Assembly: GCF_009711935.1 (NCBI RefSeq)
Contig: NZ_VIKX01000098.1
Location: forward strand, 1-37,651
DNA length: 37,651 nucleotides
Direction: 5' to 3'
Origin: Dolichospermum sp. UHCC 0259
GTDB taxonomy: Bacteria > Cyanobacteriota > Cyanobacteriia > Cyanobacteriales > Nostocaceae
Under the pieces are notes generated by a model. It saw only the letters and a list, made by a program, of their open reading frames with translations, had not been told where the DNA came from and did not search any database. Both the position numbers and the translations under genes were made by a program. Each line of letters starts with the position of its first letter. Position 1 is the first letter of the stretch. Below are positions 25,452 through 33,140 of the stretch, one piece after another.

Positions 25452-26912
25452 CTAAGCAATTTTGGGTTTTTGTAAATGCCAATTAGTTGATTGTTCATAG
25501 GCATAAGCTATTTGGAAAAGTTGTTCTTCTCCTAGCACTTTCCCCACTATTTGTAGTCCAATTGGTAGACCTTTACTATCAAAACCGCAAGGTAAACTGA
25601 TTCCTGGTAAACCAGCTAAATTAGCAGGAATAGTCATTAAATCATTTAAATACATACTCAAAGGATCAGTTGTTTTTTCTCCGGCTCGAAATGCGGTAGT
25701 CGGTGCGGTGGGAGAAATTAAAACATCTACTGTTTCAAAAGCTTTTTCAAAATCTTTTTTAATCAGAGTGCGGACTTTTTGCGCTTTCAAATAGTAAGCA
25801 TCATAATAACCAGCGGAAAGGGCATAAGTACCAATCATAATCCGGCGTTTGACTTCCGCCCCAAATCCTTGAGAACGAGTCCGGGTATACATGGATAAAA
25901 GATTGTCTGCATCAGGAGAACGCAAACCATATTTAACGCCATCGTAACGCGCCAAGTTAGCTGATGCTTCCGAGGGGGCGATAATGTAGTAAGTTGGTAA
26001 ACCATAGCGGAAACTGGGACAGGAAATAGGATGAATTTCTGCACCTAATTCTTGCAATTGATCAATTGCTTTGGTGACAGCGGCTTCTACTTCTGGATCT
26101 AACCCTTCACCAAAGGTTTCTGTAATGATACCAATTCTGAGTTTTTTTCTAACTTTGAGATCCGGTTTTAAACTAGCTGCATAGTCAGGAACTTTGACTT
26201 TGAGACTGGTGGAGTCTTGTGGATCATAGCCGGCGATCGCACTCAACAATATAGCCGCATCTTCCACACTCCGTCCAAATGGTCCAATTTGGTCGAGAGA
26301 TGAAGCGTAAGCCACTAAACCATAACGGGAAACTAATCCATAAGTCGGTTTCATCCCCACCACACCGCAGAAGGACGCAGGTTGCCGAATTGACCCCCCC
26401 GTATCAGAACCCAGGGAAACCACACATTCATCGGCTGCTACCGCTGCTGCTGAACCACCGGAAGAACCACCAGGAACACGGGATAAATCCCAAGGATTAG
26501 CAGTAACTTGGTAAGCGGAGTTTTCTGTAGAACTCCCCATCGCAAACTCATCCAAGTTGGTTTTACCTACCATTACTCCCCCAGCGTCAGCTAGTTTTTG
26601 GGTAACGGTGGATTCGTAAGGTGGCACGAAATTTTCCAAAATCCGGGAAGCGCAGGTAGTGACTATCCCCTTGGTACACAAATTGTCTTTAATGCCGATG
26701 GGAATCCCCGCTAAGATGCCAATTTCTTCTCCCGCAGCGACTTTTGCATCCACAGCTTGAGCTTGTTTTAAGGCTTGTTCTGTCGTGACAGTGAGGAAAC
26801 TGTGCAGTTTGGGTTCTAACTCTTGAATCCGATTTAATGCTTCTTGGGTAATTTCAACGGCAGAACGTTCTTTATTGATTATCTGTTCGTGCAACTCGCG
26901 GATGGATGCCAT
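25452..26912 (-). CDS. gatA: Glutamyl-tRNA(Gln) amidotransferase subunit A
   Basis: 486 aa. Amidase-signature family: [14 protein letters not shown] with catalytic Lys75, [13 protein letters not shown] and [15 protein letters not shown] carrying the Ser-cisSer-Lys triad and nucleophile. In the GatCAB complex it releases ammonia from glutamine to convert Glu-tRNA(Gln) to Gln-tRNA(Gln), the usual cyanobacterial route. ATG at 26912. gatB and gatC are not beside it. Confidence 0.97.
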   Translation of the reverse strand: MASIRELHEQIINKERSAVEITQEALNRIQELEPKLHSFLTVTTEQALKQAQAVDAKVAAGEEIGILAGIPIGIKDNLCTKGIVTTCASRILENFVPPYESTVTQKLADAGGVMVGKTNLDEFAMGSSTENSAYQVTANPWDLSRVPGGSSGGSAAAVAADECVVSLGSDTGGSIRQPASFCGVVGMKPTYGLVSRYGLVAYASSLDQIGPFGRSVEDAAILLSAIAGYDPQDSTSLKVKVPDYAASLKPDLKVRKKLRIGIITETFGEGLDPEVEAAVTKAIDQLQELGAEIHPISCPSFRYGLPTYYIIAPSEASANLARYDGVKYGLRSPDADNLLSMYTRTRSQGFGAEVKRRIMIGTYALSAGYYDAYYLKAQKVRTLIKKDFEKAFETVDVLISPTAPTTAFRAGEKTTDPLSMYLNDLMTIPANLAGLPGISLPCGFDSKGLPIGLQIVGKVLGEEQLFQIAYAYEQSTNWHLQKPKIA

Positions 26913-27089
26913 AATTGTTCTCTTTAAGGAATCAAGTCATTGATTTTAGCATTTACAGGTGTGGGGATTGGGGAATTTGCGTCTGAACTCCTGAATCCTT
27001 TTGAATAAAAGTAAATGCTAGACATCAGTATGAGTAAAAGGTTACAATGACCATGAAAATTATATCTATTTAGGAGTTTATCTAGAGAA

Positions 27090-27986
27090 ATGCCTACAGA
27101 TACAAATAAGTCAGAAAATAGCAGCGCACATTTAAAAATTATTGAAGGGCTAAAAGTTCAACCAGAATATTTGTTTATATTTGGAATCCTTTTAGTTTTT
27201 GCAACTGGATCGGTTTTAGTCGGAATAAGTTCAAACAATCCAAGTGTTCAATTACTTACATTTGCAGTATTTTTCACTTCCTTGACGGTTTCAACAGTTG
27301 TTATATGGCTTGTTATAAACAGTAAAGAGGCTGCTAATCAACTTAAATTAAGTGAGGAAATTAGTAAAAGGGATGCTCATCAACTTAAATTAAGTGAGGA
27401 AATATTAAAATTAAGTGAGAGACTTGATCGTCTTTCAAATGAGATTGAATCCGCTTGTAAATTGATTAATCTTGTACATTATGGCTCACTAACCTTTCCT
27501 GCTGAACAGCTATACATTATTTGGAAAAAATTGATGTATGACTTAGATAAAAAGTTTTATGCTTTTAGCTATATAAATCCAGATGAATGGACACAAGAAC
27601 ATACTAGAAGACTCCTTTCTCCACTAAAAAGTAAAATTGATACTGAATATGCTGATGTAAATCGTATATTTGTAATTGATGATTTGAGCGAATTACAAAA
27701 GTTAAGTGAGATCATTGAATATCATCAAAAGTATGGAATAAGTGTTTCATATCTTGAAATAAAGAAACTGTATGACTCAACTCCTCCAATTTGTGAAAAC
27801 CCGCTTAATTTTGGGTTCATACTCATTGATGATATGCGTTTAGCTCTCTTTCATTTACATGAAAATCGTAAACTTAAGAGCATTGAAATTGTTTCGGATA
27901 GAGAAATATTTAAAAAATATGAAAAGATTTATGAGCGTATTAGAAATCTAGCAAAACCTTTACCTTCTTCAACTTTAAAAATATAG
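27090..27986 (+). CDS. Hypothetical protein: two membrane helices, duplicated coiled coil, soluble C-terminal domain
   Basis: 298 aa, no family recognised. Two membrane helices at ~27-50 and ~55-77 are followed by a short coiled coil in which NQLKLSEEISKRDA is repeated as HQLKLSEEILKLSE. A soluble domain (~125-298) follows, rich in Lys/Asp/Ile, with FAFSYINPDEW- and RIFVIDDL-like β strands resembling the pattern of some phospholipase-D-like or effector sensor domains; I could not assign it. Codon use is AT-rich compared with gatA. The stop runs straight into a palindromic repeat. Confidence 0.65.
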   Translation: MPTDTNKSENSSAHLKIIEGLKVQPEYLFIFGILLVFATGSVLVGISSNNPSVQLLTFAVFFTSLTVSTVVIWLVINSKEAANQLKLSEEISKRDAHQLKLSEEILKLSERLDRLSNEIESACKLINLVHYGSLTFPAEQLYIIWKKLMYDLDKKFYAFSYINPDEWTQEHTRRLLSPLKSKIDTEYADVNRIFVIDDLSELQKLSEIIEYHQKYGISVSYLEIKKLYDSTPPICENPLNFGFILIDDMRLALFHLHENRKLKSIEIVSDREIFKKYEKIYERIRNLAKPLPSSTLKI

Positions 27987-27987
27987 T

Positions 27988-28003
27988 GCGATAGCGAAGC
28001 ACT
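27988..28003. repeat. Partial inverted copy of the 5129/8855 palindrome
   Basis: GCGATAGCGAAGCACT is the reverse complement of the 3' part of the 8855-8881 repeat. It begins one base after the stop codon of the 27090 gene. Confidence 0.65.
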
Positions 28004-28020
28004 GCTGCAAGCAGATATCC

Positions 28021-28220
28021 GATCTCGTAGGTTGGGTTAAGGAACGCAACATCAATATTGCTATTAGTGATATTTTATTTGTTGGGTTTCATTTTATTCA
28101 ACCCAACCTACAGTGCGATCGCTGATCTCGTAGGTTGGGTTAAGGAACGCAACCCAACATCAATATTGCTGTTATTGATATTTATTTGTTGGGTTTCATT
28201 TTATTCAACCCAACCTACAG
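28021..28220. repeat. Two tandem ~100-bp hairpin elements with GTAGGTTGGGTT ends
   Basis: Copies start at 28021 and 28124 (period 103). Each runs from GTAGGTTGGGTTAAGGAACG to AACCCAACCTAC and can fold into a long hairpin; the first copy lacks five bases (CCAAC) present in the second. The ends are perfectly inverted and again begin GTAG. A related half-element is at 360-390. They fill most of the 305-bp gap before mazE. Confidence 0.85.
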
Positions 28221-28291
28221 TGGTAAACCGATTATTGCCATAATTACAAAAAATTGGTAACATGAAGGTATAACTTGAGTTATACCAAGCT

Positions 28292-28528
28292 ATGAAAACA
28301 GCAATTTCCATTCCTGACCCTCTTTTTGAAGCTGCTGAACAGTTTGCAAAACATAAAGGCTTATCCCGTAGTCAGCTTTATGCTGTGGCACTTCAAGAAT
28401 ACCTACAATCGCATAAACCGGATCAAATTACTCAACAGTTAGATGCTGTATATGCTGATGAAGATAGCAGTATTGATCCATTATTTGTAAGTCTACAAGC
28501 CCATACGATATCAAAGGAAAATTGGTGA
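28292..28528 (+). CDS. mazE: MazE-type ribbon-helix-helix antitoxin
   Basis: 78 aa. MKTAISIPDPLFEAAEQFAK is a ribbon-helix-helix start and LSRSQLYAVALQEYLQ its second helix; the acidic C-terminal tail would wrap the toxin. Its stop shares one base with the mazF start, giving a tight antitoxin-first operon. Confidence 0.88.
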   Translation: MKTAISIPDPLFEAAEQFAKHKGLSRSQLYAVALQEYLQSHKPDQITQQLDAVYADEDSSIDPLFVSLQAHTISKENW

Positions 28529-28866
28529 TGCAGCGAGGTGAAATTTGGTGGGCTGAACTGCCCATACCTGTTGCTTCTGAACCAGGATATCGTAGACCTG
28601 TTTTGATCATTCAATCAGATGAGTTTAATCGGAGTCGAATTAGAACTGTGATTGCTGCCGTTCTCACAACTAATCTTCGATTAGCCGAAGCTCCAGGAAA
28701 CATTTTAGTAACAACAGATGAAACTGGTTTATCCCAAGATTCTGTTGTGAATGTTTCCCAAGTCATTACTGTGGATAAGTCGTTTCTGATAGAGCAGGTA
28801 GGACAAATAGATAATAGCGTAATGTTGCTTATTGATGAAGGTCTTCGTTTAGTTCTAGCTTTATAG
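28528..28866 (+). CDS. mazF: MazF/PemK-type mRNA interferase toxin
   Basis: 112 aa from the ATG at 28528 (earlier TTG and GTG codons at 28522 and 28525 are open but GGAA at ~28516 fits this ATG). Family motifs: QRGEIWWAELP, GYRRPVLIIQSD, TSLxxR-equivalent LTTNLRL and DSVVNVSQVITVDK. Sequence-specific endoribonuclease held inactive by the MazE protein from the preceding gene. All core segments are present. Confidence 0.93.
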   Translation: MQRGEIWWAELPIPVASEPGYRRPVLIIQSDEFNRSRIRTVIAAVLTTNLRLAEAPGNILVTTDETGLSQDSVVNVSQVITVDKSFLIEQVGQIDNSVMLLIDEGLRLVLAL

Positions 28867-28967
28867 TGAGATCCTTAATAAAGGTGTAACTTGGCTATAT
28901 TAGATTGTACCTCAGCAATAATTACTCATAAATAAGTTGTAAAATTTAAACAGCGAAAAATTCCCCC

Positions 28968-29138
28968 ATGCTTATGAATGACAAACTCCAGACCGAAAAA
29001 GATAAACTCCAGTTAAGCACTAATATAGAGATAAATCAAGAAACAGAGAAGGAAGAGGTTCTCTGTCCCCATTGTTTACGCACTGCTACAAATGGTATTA
29101 AATGTAAGGGTATTTGTGTGGCTGATAATGGCTATTAA
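28968..29138 (+). CDS. Small Cys4 zinc-ribbon-like protein
   Basis: 56 aa; MLMNDKLQTEKDKLQ start, acidic middle, then CPHCLRTATNGIKCKGICVA, i.e. C-x2-C-x10-C-x3-C, suited to bind one zinc. I recall similar short cyanobacterial proteins ending CPHCLR..NGIKCKGICV but no function. It ends 35 bases before the dnaE-C start, on the same strand, so the two may share a transcript. Second Met at codon 3 is an alternative start. Confidence 0.7.
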   Translation: MLMNDKLQTEKDKLQLSTNIEINQETEKEEVLCPHCLRTATNGIKCKGICVADNGY

Positions 29139-29173
29139 GATGTAAATAAACAAATTTTGCAAAGCTAAGTAAT

Positions 29174-29281
29174 ATGGTTAAAATAATTTCTCGTACTTAT
29201 GTAGGTCAAGCCAATGTTTATGATATTGGTGTGGAAAATGACCATAATTTTGTGATTAAAAATGGTTTTATCGCTTCCAAT
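29174..29281 (+). other. DnaE split intein C-fragment (36 codons)
   Basis: MVKIISRTYVGQANVYDIGV then ENDHNFVIKNGFIASN. It lines up with the Nostoc punctiforme DnaE IntC (same 36-residue length; conserved VYDIGVE.DHNF..KNGFIASN). The penultimate residue is Ser in place of the common intein His, as in other cyanobacterial DnaE IntC. Asn36 and the +1 Cys37 are both present, so splicing should work. Confidence 0.95.
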
Positions 29282-30535
29282 TGTTTTAATAAATCTCACT
29301 CTACAGCTTACGCTTATGTAACTTATCAAACATCATATTTAAAAGCAAATTACCCACTGGAATATATGGCGGCGTTGTTAACCGCTAATAGTGGGGATAC
29401 AGACAAGGTGCGGAAGTATCTTGATAATTGCTCTAATATGGGGATTGTGATTGATGCACCGGATGTGAATCGCTCTGGTTTAGATTTTACGCCGGTGGAT
29501 GGGAAGATTTTATTTGGATTTTCGGCGGTGCGAAATGTGGGACAAAATGCGATCGCCTCAATTTTAGAAGCCAGAGAAGAATCAGGAGAATTAGTCCCAT
29601 TTAAATCTTTGGCGGATTTTTGCGATCGCGTGGACTTACGGGCCATGAACCGCCGCACTTTAGAATCACTCATTAACTGCGGTGCTTTTGACAAAATTCA
29701 AGCTAATCGCAACCAATTAATTCATGATTTAGAATTAGTTTATGAGTGGGCGCAATCCCGCGCTAGAGACAAAGCTAGTGGACAGGGCAATATATTTGAT
29801 TTATTAGGAGGGGGATTAGCAGGGAATAATCATCAACCTCAAAAAAATGCCTATGAATCTGCACCAAAAGCTCCTCCTGTCAATGATTTACCACCTCAAG
29901 AAAAATTGAGAATGGAAAAAGAATTATTAGGATTTTATCTTTCAGATCATCCTCTTAAATCTATCAGACAATCATCCTCAGTCCTTGCACCTATTAACTT
30001 AGCACAATTGGGGGAACAAAAAGATGATTCTATTCTTTGTGCAGTAGTAATGTTGAATAATGTTAAAAAGGTTGTCACCAAAAAAGGTGATTCTATGGCA
30101 ATTCTGCAAGTTGAAGATTTATCTGCTGCTTCGGAAGCTGTTGTTTTTCCTAAAACCTATGAACGCATTAGTTCTCTACTCGAAGTTGATGCCAGATTGA
30201 TTATTTGGGGTAAGATAGATCGCCGTGATGATCAAGTGCAATTTATTCTTGAAGACGCGGAAACTGTCGAAACTGTAAAAATGATTTTAGTGGAATTGAG
30301 TCCACAACAAGCAGGAACAATTGAAGAACAACATCGTTTGAATACAATTCTCAAAGCACAAGCAGGGGATAAAGATAAATCCAGAATACCTGTCATTGGT
30401 GTTGTTCAAGCTGGAGATCACCGAGAAATTGTCCGCTTTGGAAGACAGTTTTGGGTACAAGATTCGGGAACAGCAGTCCAAGCACTACAAAATGGCAGAT
30501 TTCCGGCTCATATCAAACAACTAACCAGCGGTTAA
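29174..30535 (+). CDS. dnaE: DNA polymerase III alpha subunit, C-terminal half with split-intein C-fragment
   Basis: 453 aa. Residues 1-36 are the split DnaE intein C-fragment, ending FIASN, and Cys37 starts the C-extein (CFNKSHSTAYAYVTYQT), which is the DnaE sequence at the usual split point. The rest gives the C-terminal fingers/HhH and OB-fold region (e.g. LGFYLSDHPLKS, LCAVVMLNNVKKVVTKKGDSMAILQVEDL). The product splices in trans with the separately encoded N-terminal half to give full replicative polymerase; that partner gene is not in the window. ATG at 29174. Confidence 0.97.
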   Translation: MVKIISRTYVGQANVYDIGVENDHNFVIKNGFIASNCFNKSHSTAYAYVTYQTSYLKANYPLEYMAALLTANSGDTDKVRKYLDNCSNMGIVIDAPDVNRSGLDFTPVDGKILFGFSAVRNVGQNAIASILEAREESGELVPFKSLADFCDRVDLRAMNRRTLESLINCGAFDKIQANRNQLIHDLELVYEWAQSRARDKASGQGNIFDLLGGGLAGNNHQPQKNAYESAPKAPPVNDLPPQEKLRMEKELLGFYLSDHPLKSIRQSSSVLAPINLAQLGEQKDDSILCAVVMLNNVKKVVTKKGDSMAILQVEDLSAASEAVVFPKTYERISSLLEVDARLIIWGKIDRRDDQVQFILEDAETVETVKMILVELSPQQAGTIEEQHRLNTILKAQAGDKDKSRIPVIGVVQAGDHREIVRFGRQFWVQDSGTAVQALQNGRFPAHIKQLTSG

Positions 30536-30553
30536 ACCATAATACCCGTATCC

Positions 30554-30646
30554 GTAGGGGCGCAGGGCCTGCGCCCTTCCATATTCCGCCCTTCCGATAT
30601 ATGTATATAATCTTCAATTAAGAGGGCTTACGCCGTAAGCCCCTAC
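30554..30646. repeat. Inverted REP pair (REPIN-like) upstream of the RAYT gene
   Basis: Left unit 30554-30576: GTAG then GGGCGCAG-GGC-CTGCGCCC. Right unit 30624-30646 in the other orientation: GGGCTTAC-GCC-GTAAGCCC then CTAC. The pair spans 93 bp, starts 18 bases past the dnaE-C stop and ends 24 bases before the RAYT ATG. The two stems differ in sequence, unlike classical REPINs with matching units. Confidence 0.85.
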
Positions 30647-30670
30647 GAAATTAACAATTATTGATTTGGT

Positions 30671-31258
30671 ATGAAGTTCGATACCGAAAAGCATCACCGG
30701 CGTTCAATTCGGCTTCCTCATTACGATTATGGTCAAGCTGGCGCTTATTTTGTCACAATATGTACTTATAAAAAACAATGTTGGTTTGGTGATGTTAAAC
30801 GGGGGGAAATGCAACTAAATCTAATTGGTCAAATAGTTGTTCAAGAATGGTTAAAATCATCGGAAATTCGCCAAGAGATTGAATTGGATGAATGGGTTTT
30901 AATGCCTAATCATTTACATGGAATTGTTTGGATTCAGGATCAAGATCAGGGAAATGGCGATCGCATTGAGGGATTAAATCAAGAGGGCTTACACCGTAAG
31001 CCCCTACAGTCTCGCTCTCTTGGTTCATTGATTAATGGGTTTAAATGTTCTGTAACTCGCAGAGTTAATTTAATTCGGTATAATTCTGATCTGCCTTTTT
31101 GGCAACGTAATTATTATGAATCTATAATTAGGGACGAAACACATTTAATTAATATTAAAGAATATATCAGGAATAATCCTCAAAACTGGCAGGATGATGA
31201 GGAAAATCCCCACAATAGTTCAGAATGGCAGGAAATTCTGATAGATGTGCGATTTTAA
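30671..31258 (+). CDS. REP-associated tyrosine transposase (RAYT, Y1 HUH family) with an internal REP
   Basis: 195 aa. Y1_Tnp/Transposase_17 family: GAYFVTICTYKK, the HUH-type MPNHLHGIVW motif and the catalytic-Tyr helix YYESIIRDETHLINIKEYIRNNP-type segment. RAYTs cut single-stranded REP hairpins and are usually vertically inherited single genes flanked by their REPs. Residues ~103-113 (NQEGLHRKPLQ) between the HUH motif and SLGSLINGFK are encoded by a REP copy (30985-31007), an in-frame insertion at a loop typically variable in the family. No stop or frameshift, so it may be functional. ATG at 30671. Confidence 0.92.
   Translation: MKFDTEKHHRRSIRLPHYDYGQAGAYFVTICTYKKQCWFGDVKRGEMQLNLIGQIVVQEWLKSSEIRQEIELDEWVLMPNHLHGIVWIQDQDQGNGDRIEGLNQEGLHRKPLQSRSLGSLINGFKCSVTRRVNLIRYNSDLPFWQRNYYESIIRDETHLINIKEYIRNNPQNWQDDEENPHNSSEWQEILIDVRF
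30985..31007. repeat. REP hairpin inside the RAYT coding sequence
   Basis: GGGCTTAC-ACC-GTAAGCCC then CTAC, differing from the upstream unit at 30624-30646 only by one loop base (ACC versus GCC). Flanking AAGAGGGCTTAC is shared too. Confidence 0.9.
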
Positions 31259-31386
31259 CAAAAAATATATTTCAGTGAATAATTGTCATTACCTGACTAT
31301 TTGCAAAATTTGATGATTTATTTGCAGATTTAAGAGTTATTATTTTTAACAAAGATAAAATAAAAACTTTCATAAACCAAATTAAT

Positions 31387-31941
31387 GTGGTGTATTATCC
31401 CCAAGTTTGTATTTCTGAGCCTAGCTGTCCGATTCATTTAGTTGGCAAAACAGGACAAGCTGTAGAGATTTCTATTCATACTCCCAGTCCATATATCTGT
31501 GCCAACTGCGAACAGATATTACCCGATTGGAAACAGCAACAGTTTTTGTGGGTGGTGGTTGTCTTGCAGCAATCAAAATATCCTTTAGAGGAAATGACTA
31601 TAGAAACAGAACAAGAAAAAGAGAAACTGCGGGAAAAATTTATGCGTTTTGGTTGCGATGTGGCATTTAATTTGCGCGATCGCGGATATTTAACAGACCT
31701 CATAGATCCCCGTACAGGTTATCCATTACTATCTCATTCTGGCCTAGTTCCCCATGATGATACAGCAGTAGCACAAGCCTTACTTAAGTATCCCGCCATT
31801 CAAAATAAATGCCATGTCCTTGTCCATCCTCAATGGGGAACTGCTGTTTATCCCAGTGTCATGCTTTCAGAAGCACCTCCAGAGATAATTGAGTCAGTCA
31901 CGAAAGCGATCGCACCCATGCACGGATGGATAGAGGGGTAA
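31387..31941 (+). CDS. MMADHC-like protein (methylmalonic aciduria and homocystinuria type D homologue)
   Basis: 184 aa, GTG start (31387 or 31390). Starts YYPQVCISEPSCPIHLVG, with CANCEQILPDW and VLVHPQWGTAVYPSV; this matches the cyanobacterial family annotated as MMADHC (PF10229). In animals MMADHC routes cobalamin to its two enzymes; what the cyanobacterial protein does is unknown. The Cys residues (C8, C14, CANC) could bind metal or thiol ligands. No cobalamin gene is adjacent. Confidence 0.75.
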   Translation: MVYYPQVCISEPSCPIHLVGKTGQAVEISIHTPSPYICANCEQILPDWKQQQFLWVVVVLQQSKYPLEEMTIETEQEKEKLREKFMRFGCDVAFNLRDRGYLTDLIDPRTGYPLLSHSGLVPHDDTAVAQALLKYPAIQNKCHVLVHPQWGTAVYPSVMLSEAPPEIIESVTKAIAPMHGWIEG

Positions 31942-32005
31942 AGAGGCAGAGGGGGGAGTTGGGGAGGTTGGGGAGGTTGGGGGAGTAGGGGAGAAGAATT
32001 TTACT

Positions 32006-32055
32006 GATGACAACTGACAACGAACAACTGACAACTGACAACTGACAACTGACAA
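32006..32055. repeat. Tandem CAACTGA heptamers
   Basis: At least four consecutive ACAACTG units, preceded by a G-rich GGTTGGGGA repeat (31957-31990). Short tandem repeats between the MMADHC-like and phasin-like genes; no gene. Confidence 0.85.
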
Positions 32056-32116
32056 AATAAATGTGTAGGCTAGAATTACAAAGCTTTTAGTTAGCAACAA
32101 GTCAGAGGAAGGGAGT

Positions 32117-32440
32117 ATGGATAGTAACAATTGGTTGCAACAGCTAATGATGTTGGGTATTGGCACAACTTCTTTAGTTGCAGACAAACTCAAAGAAGTG
32201 AGTGATGAACTGGTAAAAGACGGTAAACTCAATCCTGAGCAAGCAAAGGCAGTCATGGATGATCTTGTACATCAGTTACAGTCAGAACAAGGCAACTGGG
32301 ACGAGCAAATGCAGCGACAAATGCGAAACATGATGCAGGATTTGGGAGTTGCGCGTCAGTCAGAAGTAGATGAATTACGGGGCAGAATAGACCGTTTAGA
32401 GCGTCAAGTTCGGGATTTAGAAAATAAGCTATGGCGCTAA
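32117..32440 (+). CDS. Phasin-family-like small coiled-coil protein
   Basis: 107 aa. Starts MDSNNWLQQLMMLGIGTTSL, then a long amphipathic helix VADKLKEVSDELVKDGKLNPEQAKAVMDDL, ending in a heptad coiled coil VDELRGRIDRLERQVRDLENKLWR. This is the layout of polyhydroxyalkanoate-granule-associated (phasin-like) proteins. Whether it binds granules or is a general coiled-coil protein is not settled. AGGAAGGGAG precedes the ATG. Confidence 0.75.
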   Translation: MDSNNWLQQLMMLGIGTTSLVADKLKEVSDELVKDGKLNPEQAKAVMDDLVHQLQSEQGNWDEQMQRQMRNMMQDLGVARQSEVDELRGRIDRLERQVRDLENKLWR

Positions 32441-32512
32441 AAGGTCATTTCTGATTTAAACTAATTTGTGTTCTGTCAGTCATCTGATCACCAGTAATTA
32501 AAAGAGAGAGGG

Positions 32513-33037
32513 TTGATTTTGAAAGGAATTTTCCTCAGCGTGGCGTTAATGCTGGTATGTGTTGGCGTTTTAGTATTTACCCAAATGAGCGGTCAAAAAG
32601 ATGCTGCGATCGGTAATTCGCCCCAAACACAACCCACCACCACTGTCACTCAAGAAAAAAATACGCCAATAAAGAGCAATACTATGTCTGAAGCAAATAC
32701 TGTTACTACCGCCTCTGGATTAAAATATATTGAGCTAGAGGAAGGAGACGGCGCAACTCCCCAAACTGGACAAACCGTTGAAGTTCACTACACTGGGACA
32801 TTAACAGATGGGACTAAATTTGATAGTTCGCGCGATCGCAATCAAACCTTCAAGTTTAAAATTGGCACAGGACAAGTAATTAAAGGTTGGGACGAGGGAG
32901 TAATCACCATGAAAGTAGGTGGCCAACGTAAACTAACTATTCCCCCAGAATTAGGTTATGGTGCGCGTGGTGCTGGTGGCGTTATTCCTCCCAACTCTAC
33001 TTTAATTTTTGACGTAGAATTAATCAGCGTTCAATAG
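32513..33037 (+). CDS. FKBP-type peptidyl-prolyl isomerase, membrane-anchored or secreted
   Basis: 174 aa, TTG start with AGAGAGAGGG upstream. Residues ~1-24 form a hydrophobic signal/anchor (GIFLSVALMLVCVGVLVF), then a low-complexity linker and an FKBP domain (~65-174): QTVEVHYTGTL, GTKFDSSRDRNQTFKFKIG, VIKGWDEGV, GYGARGAGGVIPPNSTLIFDVEL. Prolyl isomerase in thylakoid lumen or periplasm. The catalytic-pocket residues are complete. Confidence 0.93.
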   Translation: MILKGIFLSVALMLVCVGVLVFTQMSGQKDAAIGNSPQTQPTTTVTQEKNTPIKSNTMSEANTVTTASGLKYIELEEGDGATPQTGQTVEVHYTGTLTDGTKFDSSRDRNQTFKFKIGTGQVIKGWDEGVITMKVGGQRKLTIPPELGYGARGAGGVIPPNSTLIFDVELISVQ

Positions 33038-33140
33038 TAATCGGGAATTGGGGTGAGGTTATTGGGAAAATCAGAAATTTTCAGTTATTGCGATCGTCAA
33101 AAAATATCACCAAGGAAAATTAATTCTCAACAGAAAAAAG

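Noticed and set aside
28058-28243. 61-codon plus-strand frame across the tandem hairpins
   Set aside because: The protein repeat (LLLVIFYLLGFILFNPTYSA type) is just translation of the two hairpin elements.
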